Source: Parachlorella kessleri
Lineage: Eukaryota; Chlorophyta; Trebouxiophyceae; Chlorellales; Chlorellaceae
DNA: 11,230 bases
Direction of reading: 5' to 3'
Assembly: GCA_001598975.1 (NCBI GenBank)
Contig: BBXU01002634.1
Span: 1-11,230, forward strand
Shown: positions 1 to 8,100 of the stretch, one piece after another
Position numbering within the stretch: position 1 is the first letter of the stretch
Layout of the letters: each line of letters starts with the position of its first letter
Position numbers and translations under genes: made by a program
Notes under the pieces: model-generated
Database searches by the model: none
What the model was told of the DNA's origin: nothing
Seen by the model: only the letters and a program-made list of their open reading frames with translations

Positions 1-616
1 AAAAGCAGGCAGAATTAGAAAGGGGAGACAAGCTGCAAGCACACTGACAGTAACACAACCGTGTACACTTAGAAACTGGTACCATGTACCATTCATAACT
101 TTCAACATCACAAGACAGGAGCGAGGAAATCCCGGAAGCTCCTACTTCGGGGGCACCTGCTGAGCAATACAGACACTGCCTGCAAGTCTAGGTTGTAGAT
201 GTATGCCACAAAAGGGGAAGCTTACTGGCTGGTGGAGGTGCATGTACATCAACTTGGCATGCCCTCTATCGAGCGCTTCCAGCGCAGGAGGCTTGGCAGC
301 AAGATTTGTCTGCAGGCCCTCAAGTTCTTACCCTTGCCGGACCCTTGGGTCTGACCTTTTCAATCCAAGATGCACATACCTATTAGACTCAGCTTGAGGT
401 CTGCAGTGCTTCCATCCCAGGGTGACAGCTGGAGTAGGTGCGTAAAACGCGCCATGCAGGGCATTCCAGGCTGGTCTGTAGTGTCTGCATCACGTGGAAG
501 GGAAGTTACACAAGTAGTGTATTATCGACACCTTAAGTGAACTAGTTGTAAGCAAGCTTCACCCTCCAGCAGACCTGGAACCAGCCGCAACTGGGAGTGC
601 CACGCTTTCTGCACCG
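1..616. other. Upstream region of PDX2, no confident gene
   Basis: No gene can be modelled with confidence here. On the minus strand two weak 3'-terminal exon candidates begin after an acceptor-like CTGCAG ending at about 310. One frame stays open to a TAG at 142-144. Another, with more GC-rich third positions, ends at a TGA at 249-251. Neither matches a family I recognise, and little room remains for upstream exons before PDX2 begins on the other strand at 617. A plus-strand TGTAA at 547-551 and a minus-strand TGTAA at 506-510 could be poly(A) signals of neighbours or chance. The stretch just before 617 is presumably the PDX2 promoter and 5' UTR. I see no clear TATA box. Confidence 0.5.
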
Positions 617-2108
617 ATGGCTGAGCAGCCGCTAAGGATAGGTGTGCTGGCCCTGCAAGGGTCCTTTAGGGAGCACATGGCTAGCCTGCGCCGCATCCCT
701 AACGTGGAGGCAGTGGAAGTGCGAACAAAGGACGAGCTGGGCAGCGTTGCTGGACTTATAATCCCAGGTATGTTGGGCAACAGTGTGCATGACAGCAGCA
801 TGGTGCGTTGAAGCGAGCCGTGAGCGCGTGCCCTGGCCTTTCCAGGCTGCCCAGGCATGTGGTGCATGTGGGTGCTTGTGCTAACCTCCGCTTAACATCT
901 TCTGCTGAACTAAGTTGTTGCTGGCGCAGGAGGTGAAAGCACCACCATGGCCCTGGTGGCGGAGCGATGGGGCCTCATCCCCGAGCTGCAGCAGTTTGCA
1001 AAGGCAGGCAAACCCGTCTGGGGCACCTGCGCTGGGCTCATCTTCCTAGCTAACAAGGCGACAGGTATTATGCTACAAACCTTCCCCAGGGACCCAGGGT
1101 TTTCTAGTTGGGGTGGTTCTACTGCCTTGGGTCGGCTACAAGTCCAACGGTGTGGAGTTTGCCGAGGTTTGGTATGCATACTATAGGGTTGATGCATCGT
1201 GTTTGCACCTTGTTTAAGGGAGCATGTGGAAGCAGCATGCATTTGTAACCGAGCTGGTGCTTTTCAAGCAGTGCCAGTCGCCTCTTGCTTGGGAGCCAAA
1301 GCGTCGGCACACCCTTCGCCTGATTTCTACAGGTGTGAAGGAGGGCGGCCAGGCGCTGCTTGGGGGGCTGGACTGCACCGTGCACCGCAACTTCTTCGGC
1401 GCGCAGATCAACAGCTTTGAGACACAGCTGCCCGCGCCCGCCTGCCTGGGCAGCGACGGCTGCGAAGCCGCGGCGGCCGTGGACACCTTCCGCGCCATGT
1501 TCATCCGCGCGCCGGCCGTCATCGAAGCTGGTCCCGAGGTGGAGGTGCTGGCGCGATACGAGCTGACGCCGGAGGAGCGGCAGGCGCAGCAGCGCGACTC
1601 GGTGATTGTGGCGGTGCGGGAAGGGCCGCTGATGGCGACCGCCTTCCATCCGGAACTCACAAGCGACACCAGGTGGGGGCAATACTTGTTAGCCATGGGA
1701 CAGCCAGCTTGTAGCCTTGAGGCAAGCATGGTAGATCAACGTACATGCTAAGCAGGCGGCAGGATTGTACAACCCACCAAAATCTAGAGCTTGCTATGCA
1801 AAGGCAGGGCCGTTCCCCTGGAAGTCCCTCGCCGAGTTGTGGACTTGTGTCGCCGGATTGTGTTGGTGGCAACGCAGGGGGCCGTATGTGAGCGTGGCTC
1901 TTGTCTGACGTGCAAGCTGTCGTGTTGCAGGTGGCACCGCCTGTTTGTGGACATGGTCAGGCAGCGGCTGCAGCAGGAGCGAGAAGCGGCAGAGGCAGCA
2001 GCGGTGGCAGCAGCGGAAGCTGACGCAGCAGGCCAGCAGCAGGCACAAGACCCGTTTGCCAAGCTGGGGCGAGCACCCAACCGGCCAGCAGACCTCCCCG
2101 TGTACTGA
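617..2108 (+). CDS. PDX2: Pyridoxal 5'-phosphate synthase glutaminase subunit (PDX2/PdxT), 4 exons
   Basis: Exons are 617-767, 930-1064, 1333-1672 and 1931-2108, with GT-AG introns of 162, 268 and 258 bp. The 804-nt CDS encodes 267 aa. PDX2 hydrolyses glutamine and channels ammonia to PDX1, which builds pyridoxal 5'-phosphate (vitamin B6) from ribose 5-phosphate and glyceraldehyde 3-phosphate. It is a class I (triad) amidotransferase. Visible motifs are VLALQGSF near residue 10, PGGESTTM at 50-57, the nucleophile loop GTCAGL with Cys84, [11 protein letters not shown] around 108-117, and FHPELT with catalytic His201 and Glu203. The DTRWH block is split by intron 3. The C-terminus has an Ala/Glu/Gln-rich linker (about 222-248) and ends in DLPVY, like the DLP-aromatic end of plant PDX2. 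The start ATG has good context (CACCGATGG) and begins directly before the conserved first strand, so there is no transit peptide and the cytosol is likely, as in Arabidopsis. The partner PDX1 is not in the window. Confidence 0.97.
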
Positions 2109-2327
2109 TTGGCAGTGGCCAGGAATCCTGGGACCTATGATTTAGTTGTGAGGTGCTGGATTGGGTACTTCTTGACCCTCGTATGCCCAGGCTAAGTGTA
2201 CCTGTAGCCTGGTGTTTGCCTATGTTGACTAGGGCAGGCCTGCTGGTTTGGCTTCTTCCGCTTATGCTTGCAAGTGATGCCAGAGCATTTCAATTTGTAG
2301 TGCCTTGAATAGCTGCTCAGACTGAGA

Positions 2328-2332
2328 TTACA
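2328..2332 (-). promoter_or_regulatory. Candidate TGTAA poly(A) signal for the cyclin-like gene
   Basis: The plus strand reads TTACA here, so the minus strand reads TGTAA. It is the first such pentamer after the stop at 3068, which implies a 3' UTR of about 740 bp. That is long but not unheard of in green algae. It lies beyond the PDX2 candidate signal at 2404, so the two convergent transcripts would overlap if both are used. Confidence 0.35.
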
Positions 2333-2348
2333 TGTTCAGTACTGTATT

Positions 2349-2420
2349 TGACATGCTACCCATGATAATGTCAAACACCTGAGGTCCGTGACATGCTACC
2401 TGTTGTAACATCAGACACCC
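2349..2420. repeat. 40-bp imperfect tandem repeat
   Basis: TGACATGCTACC occurs at 2349-2360 and again at 2389-2400, exactly 40 bp apart. The next 20 bases of each copy match at 12 of 20 positions, and seven of the eight differences are transitions. In copy 1, TGACAT (2349-2354) and ATGTCA (2368-2373) form a perfect 6-bp inverted repeat that copy 2 has lost. Copy 2 instead contains TGTAA. Confidence 0.7.
2404..2408 (+). promoter_or_regulatory. Candidate TGTAA poly(A) signal for PDX2
   Basis: This is the first TGTAA on the plus strand after the PDX2 stop, about 300 bp downstream. TGTAA is the standard green-algal polyadenylation signal. It sits inside the second copy of a 40-bp imperfect tandem repeat, where the first copy has a diverged sequence at the same place. 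Assignment rests on position and motif only. Confidence 0.45.
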
Positions 2421-2667
2421 TCATCAGGCGCACGCAAGAATGCTAGTCTGCAAGCTAGTCCCCCTGTTTTCCCTGGGCGGCAGGACAATTGCTGGTCTGC
2501 CAAGGTAGCAAAATACGTAAGAAGTATTTCCCAGGTGAAAATAATCGCCTACCCACCTTTTCAACCTAATGAGTGCAAGCAAGCAAAAACAAAAGTCATG
2601 TGAAATATACCAGAAGTTCCAGGTATAGGCTGAACCCCTGCCGCCATCCTGCCCGCTGCCCCTCGGG

Positions 2668-2685
2668 CCTGAGCCCCAGCTCAGG
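2668..2685. repeat. 7-bp perfect hairpin in the convergent 3' region
   Basis: CCTGAGC (2668-2674) and GCTCAGG (2679-2685) are perfect inverted repeats separated by a 4-base loop. The stem is GC-rich. The hairpin lies about 380 bp beyond the cyclin-like stop, probably within that gene's 3' UTR as RNA. Function is unknown and chance is possible. Confidence 0.5.
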
Positions 2686-3067
2686 TAGAAAAATGTACAC
2701 TTCAAACTAGAGAAGCTGTCCACAGAAAATACATCATTGCGATTATGCATGTGTCAGGAGTCGAGAGTTGTCTGAACAGTGACATGCATTTGGCACTGCA
2801 AACCCAGAGCGCCCCCCATGCCATCTTACGTGCGCTGCCTGTCGCACGGCAAGCTGCACTGCTTCATCAAGAAGCACAGAGTCTAGCCCCTGTCCTGTAT
2901 GAAGTGCTCAGAAAGAACCCAACCCAGCCCGAGCACATTGCTGACCAACAGTCCAGTCCACAGGCGGCAACCCTGTCACAGGTTTCAGCAATGCGTGGCT
3001 CATAATACAAACCATGCTGTTCACAACCTCAAACAACTCCACACCAACTTTCGTAGGGACTCAGCCC

Positions 3068-4294
3068 CTAGCTCACAAAGCCGCCAAGCCTAAGCATGGT
3101 ATTGACATCCCAGTCCAGCAGGATGAGGGCGGCCAGCTCCCGCTCCCCCAGCAGCTCTGGCTGGGCGCCTGTTGCCTTGGAGACCAGCGTCCTGCATAAG
3201 ACAGAAGGGGACCGTGTGATACACGGTACCACAGAATACGGCTTGGTGGCTGCAAATGGCTGGGTTGATGTACCGTCAGGCATGGTGGGATGCACAGCAC
3301 AACTTTCCGAGCAGCGTCTTGCCGTTTGGTAGGCTGGTAGGTTGCAGTAGATACCAAGGAGCAGCGCCCACCCTACCAGACGCCCTGCCTGGCATTGGAA
3401 CAGCGTCTACAGCAATGCCATGTCACCCTCCTCCCGCTCCTCTACCACCACCCACCTGTTTGGGACCTGCGTCCTGATGGAGCACGCCTTCATGGCGATC
3501 CAGAAGCAGGCGATGAGGTCGTGCACCAGAAGCACCTCGTTGCTGAGGTCAGCCAAGGCCAGGCTGCCCTCGCAGCAGGCATTCAGCTGCAGCTGCCGCA
3601 GACACTTGAACAGGAACAGGCCGCTCTCTGTGAGGTGTTCAGACATGTGAACCTGCGCAAAGAAGTGGTTAGGGAGAGTTGTCATCCATCTGACAGGCAT
3701 TCATAGCACAGGGGCCCTTTCATAAAGTAGGCCTGCTTTCTAACTGGTACCGCTCCTGCACCGTCAGGCTTGTGGGGGTCAGTTAAGACATGCTGCCGCA
3801 CATGGCTCTCAGGGCAAACGGTCGCCCCCTCCCACCTTGGGCTGCAGCTCCACGAGCCTCTTGCCCCAGGCGTAGAGAAAGCCGCGCAGACGCTCCTCAA
3901 CGCCTGCGTTGATGAGTTCCACCGCAGGGCTGCTCTCCACGCTGGCGGCGTCGTGGTGCAGCGGGTCCTCGCTCTCTGAGCTGGAACCGAGCCGCTTACC
4001 ATTCTCTCCCTATGCAAAAGCATACTTGGTAGTTAGCTGCCTGCTTCTCTGCCGACTGGTCCACGGACATGTACATGCGGCGCTTACCCGCTCAGGGGTC
4101 CTGTGCAACACGGAGGCCTCCACGCCGCTGATTTTACTGACTGAAAACTCCTCAGTTGGCTGTCGAAAGATGCCAGACACATCCGAGCACAACGTCGGCT
4201 CGGCCTGCATCTGCCGGCGCTCAGCCTCGGCTTCAGCCATCCCTACGTTCAGGAGACGCTGCAGTGCTGTGTACGCAAGCTTTCCCACATTCAT
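3068..4294 (-). CDS. Probable cyclin-box-like protein, 4 exons (5' end uncertain)
   Basis: Modelled exons, in gene order, are 4294-4088, 4009-3836, 3652-3456 and 3191-3068. The GT-AG introns are 78, 183 and 264 bp and all phases agree, giving 702 nt and 233 aa. Residues 1-94 include an Ala/Glu-rich helix and an acidic Ser-rich linker. Residues about 100-232 look helical and resemble a cyclin box: ACFWIAMKAC (about 173-182) sits where cyclins carry their conserved Lys helix, and ELAALILLDWDVN (212-224) resembles the helix-5 leucine/DW motif. The Glu that usually follows the Lys is not evident, and there is room for only one cyclin fold. Cyclins bind and activate cyclin-dependent kinases; a partner cannot be named. 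Met1 is the first ATG after an in-frame stop at 4424-4426. Met19 (ATG 4240-4238, context GGGATGGCT) is an alternative start, and spliced upstream exons are possible. The exon structure is firmer than the family name. Confidence 0.55.
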
Positions 4295-5129
4295 AATGGA
4301 TTCGAGTTGATAATCAACGTTGCGACAGCAAGGAAAGTGGGCTGGCGGTCAAGGACCACGGCGGGACAAAGCGCGGGCAGTTCCTCGGGGATGTCGAGCG
4401 CGCTGGCGCTGCCCCCTGGCTGGCTAATGGCTACGGAAGGGAAACTGACCAGCAGGACGGCTGATCAGCGTCACCACAGCCCAGTTCTGGTGCTTGGCTG
4501 TGAGCTTGCGACCCAATAGCCTGACAAACCTCACGTGGCAACAACCACCTAGTTGCAGCTCCGAGGCTGCTCTCCTGACTGCCGCCATTGGAAGGGAGTC
4601 ATTCTGCAGTCTTAATACACAACGCGCCAGTAACAGCGAAACCAGGGGCCTACCACTTTGGCACAGCTGACCTTGCCCTTCAATTACAAGTGCAAGCCGA
4701 CCAGGTAATGGCACCAAGGATCTCTCCGTCTAGCCACTGCTACTAGTTTGCGGACACTTTGTAGTTGATCTCACCAAGGTGACCCAACCATAACAGCATG
4801 AACATTTCTGTCGGGGCCCTCTCTTCCGGAAGCCCTGGACCCGCGGCAGAGCCTCGCATGCCGCGCTACCAGTTCGCAGCTGTACGCTTCCTGGTTACAC
4901 CGAGTGCCACCAGTGGGGATCTAAGCCCCAACGTGGCAGGCGCCAGCCCAAACAACGCAACCGCAGGGTCTAGGGTGTCAGTGACGCACACCGGGTTAGT
5001 CACAGGTGCCCCTCTCCCGCGGCAAACATACAGCATGCTGTTACTGACATGAGCAATCCTAGCACGCCGCCCTGCCCGACCCACACAGCTACCGCGCTGA
5101 CCACACCACCTGCTCCCACTACCAGATAC
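4295..5129. other. Gap between the cyclin-like gene and the aminopeptidase 3' end
   Basis: Both flanking genes run on the minus strand, so this holds the 3' UTR of the aminopeptidase and the promoter or 5' region of the cyclin-like gene. The part at 4295-4590 looks coding-like on the minus strand. One frame starts with ATG at 4588 (context CCAATGGCG) and stays open for 54 codons to 4424. A second, GC3-rich frame runs open from about 4455 to a TGA at 4291-4293 that overlaps the modelled cyclin start. These may be missed 5' exons, a uORF or chance. From about 4600 to 5129 I see only the TGTAA site at 4895-4899. Confidence 0.5.
4895..4899 (-). promoter_or_regulatory. Candidate TGTAA poly(A) signal for the M18 aminopeptidase
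   Basis: The minus strand reads TGTAA (plus TTACA). It is the first such site beyond the aminopeptidase stop at 5130 and lies about 230 bp downstream, a normal 3' UTR length for a green alga. Assignment is by motif and position only. Confidence 0.5.
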
Positions 5130-8100
5130 CTAGGCGTGTGCATGGCCGCAAGGGGTCTCCCGGAGGGTTCCCAGGATCTGCGGCGGCGGGAGGGTATCTG
5201 GATCCACCTGCCTGTCAACCTCGCCGATGGTATCAAAGAAGGCCTTGAAGGCCCGGTAGGAGAAAGCAACATCATCCACATGGCACATCTGCAGGGTAGT
5301 GCAGATGGCGGGGAGGGGGTGGCGGACCGGCTTGATGTGGGAGGGGGCTTGTTCTATAGGGTGGGCTGGCCCAAGACATCCCTGGCCTTTACACTTGGAA
5401 AGTAAGACAACATACACATAGCAAGGACAAGGCGCAGAGTGAGGGTTTGCTCCCTCCTGCTCATGGCTGCCTGGCCCACCAGCACAGTGGCCACACACCC
5501 CGGCCACGCACAACAGGCAAGCAGCTGTGATGCAGACAGCAGTTCTCTGCGGTGCGCTTGCTCTCCTGTCCACCACACTGTCATGTTGAACAACAAGCCA
5601 CAGGAAGTACCCACCTCCCTGATGGAGTGCATGGCCAGCTGGGGGGCCCCCACATCTATCGTGCGCACCCCCAGGGATGCAGACAGGATGGGGCCAATAG
5701 TGCTGCAAGGGGCAGGGCAGCGCAGCAGGCAGCGAAGCATTGTAACCCTCTCTGCTGCCACAGCCAGCGGAGAGGCAGCACTGCAAGCCACCAAGCACTG
5801 CGCACGCTACACTGGACCACCTGCACAAACAGCAGGCCAGCACACAGGGGCTGACATACTGTCACAAGGCGCAAAGGTGGGAAACCAGGCACACGGCAAT
5901 GCGTCTGGAGGCGGGCAACCTAGGCTGCACAGAGGAGACCCTGCAGCCCACCTGCCGCAGGGCATGTCGCTGCGGACCGCAAACTCGGCGGTGGGGACGC
6001 CCGCCCGCCGGCACACCTCCCTGCATAGGCACGCATGGCGTACAGGACAGGACGCTCGCTACACCCCAGTGCCTCTGCCCGACCACCTGGGCTAGCCGCC
6101 ACCACTTGGCCCGTACTGCGAGCCCAGCCCAGGGGGACACAACCAGTGCAAACCCACCAGCAGGTGTTGAATCAGCACGCGTGACGTCTCCCAGCCCTAC
6201 ACCCCCCCACACACACATACCTCACCACCACCAACACACACGCAGGCACAAACACCCACACCCACACCCACGCACCCACATACATACACGCTCGTCTCAC
6301 CTGAAGATGGTGGCAGACACCGAGGTGGTGGCGTACCGCTGGTTGACATTGTGCTTGAGCACGATGCCGCCCCCCAGCTTGGGTGCCAGGTCGGAGTCGT
6401 GCTTCTCAGGGAAGTTGGGGTGAAGTGCATGGGCCATGTCTGCAGTGGGGTCAGTCATAAGACAGCAACTAAGCAGCCAGCGCCCGCTGTGCAAGATTGC
6501 CGAGCGAATATGCAACCCTCGCTTGCCCCCAGGTCTCACCCGTGCTACAATCAGCTGGGGGAAGGCGAAGACATTACACGTAAGGATGATCCATCATGCC
6601 AGCTGAAAGGCAAAAGTCCCCCAGTCACGCTTCAGAGGAAGCTGCGACCAGATGGCCACCTCTGCTGAGTGCCAAGGGGCATGTCAGGCTGCCTGATGCA
6701 TAAAAACGTCGAAAGCAACTGCGCACCCGGTGCCTCAGGAGCCCTCATCTCCACCTCCTACCACCTCAATAACATCAGAAACAAGCTCCCAGCACGGCTG
6801 CTGCGTGTTTGCGGTTACGCAACGCCCCTCCCACCTGCCGAGACAAGGTAGCTATTCTGCAGGGCCCGCTGGAGGGCGCCCTCAGTGCCACCAGCCAGCG
6901 TCTCTGTCACGCGGGTAATGGTGTCCTTCATGAGGGGGCCCCCAGCGCCTGCAGAGAAATCCCCTTGTTGGATTTTGCACGGAGTATGGTACACGTCCAC
7001 ATGCATGGTACGTCTAGCGTACGCTGGATATAACATGTTACCACCGGTGCACATCCGGCAATAATTCACTAAAAGTTACTGCCAAACCACAGACCAAGTG
7101 AAGAGTTCGGCGCAGTCAACCAGCACACAAATCCCTCAGTCTTCTCCAAGCCAACACCTGACAAGCCTACAGCTTACCATAAGCGGAGTCTGACCCGACC
7201 TCTTCGTTATCGAACAGCGCAATGGCCCGCACCCCCGTCTCCTCTGCAGCCCACAGCGGTAGGCCCACCTCCTTAATTCTTGATTACAAATACAAATACA
7301 ATGCTACTCTACCGCATCTTCTGCGCACCTCCCTCCTCAAGTAGACTGCTTCCTCATTTACACCCATGCAGGGGCGCGCCTGGTGCTGGACGAACCTCAT
7401 GCAGTGACGCCCCCACCGTCACATCATGAGCGTCCGGAGCAGCATACTCGACTCCTAGTGTGCTCTGCGAACCTCGTGCACCTCCACACACATGCAGCAG
7501 CGCAGCGTACCTGCCAAGCTGTTGTCGTCGCTGCAGGAGTCTATGAGTGCTTGCAGAGAGCAGTAGGAGCTGCAGAGGTTGTCCAGCCGCCCCACAAACA
7601 CAAACTCGTCGTCGCCGCCTGCAGTAGGGAGGGAAGGGATTTTCTATGACATACGGTGTCAGATCATGTGCCTCCGCCTTACCTATCAACCACCCACCAA
7701 ATGGATGACACTAGCCCCTCCTGAACTCAACCAAAACAACCCTCAACCGCAAACCCTCCACTCCACACCCAGCGCTTGGTTGCAATTCTGTACAGCAGAC
7801 CCCGGTGGCACCTGCCATGCGGAGAGTGTCGTAACTCCCTATATCTCCCGAGTCCGCGCAGGCGCCAGGGTGCTTGCTAGAGCCACGCAACCCCCTACCC
7901 ACCTCCAATCACGCCGGGTCACTTGCTGTAACTCCCACCACCTGCAACCACGTCAGGTGGCGCCACGCAAACAGGCGCAAGGCAACCCCCCTGCCTACCT
8001 CCAACCACGCCCTGCTGCGTGTCCACCACATTCAGCTCAAAGTCCACAATCGCCTCCACAGGGCAGCCCAGTTCTGCGGCCAGCAGGCGCAGCAGCATGC

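Larger units (their letters stand above)
2109..3067. other. Convergent intergenic region (3' ends of PDX2 and the cyclin-like gene)
   Basis: The stretch lies tail to tail between PDX2 (+) and the cyclin-like gene (-), and is probably mostly 3' UTR from both sides. Parts, especially about 2480-2640 and 2690-2745, are visibly more AT-rich than the flanking exons. Open frames up to about 108 codons exist, for example minus 2424-2750. They lack GC-rich third positions, splice context and any recognisable motif, so I treat them as non-coding. The supported contents are the tandem repeat at 2349-2420, the hairpin at 2668-2685 and the two TGTAA sites. Confidence 0.6.

Noticed and set aside
77..91. 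Short inverted repeat TGGTAC-CAT-GTACCA
   Set aside because: A 6-bp stem of this kind is expected by chance in a window this long and has no context supporting a function.
1119..1729. Long minus-strand open frames (171 and 187 codons) opposite PDX2 exon 3
   Set aside because: They are antisense shadows of a GC-rich real exon, cross its introns without splice logic and show no protein motif.
1224..1751. 175-codon plus-strand frame starting inside PDX2 intron 2
   Set aside because: Its core is exon 3 read through both introns. The conserved family alignment begins at the spliced GVKEGGQ junction.
617..2108. Bacterial contamination, suggested by the PdxT match
   Set aside because: The gene has three phase-consistent GT-AG introns and a plant-like C-terminal extension, so it is eukaryotic.
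2424..2750. 108-codon minus-strand frame with hydrophobic and aromatic residues
   Set aside because: It lies in an AT-richer intergenic stretch with codon use unlike the real exons, and more likely belongs to a 3' UTR.
5439..6095. 218-codon plus-strand frame
   Set aside because: It is antisense to aminopeptidase exons 9 and 10 and their introns, with no family features.
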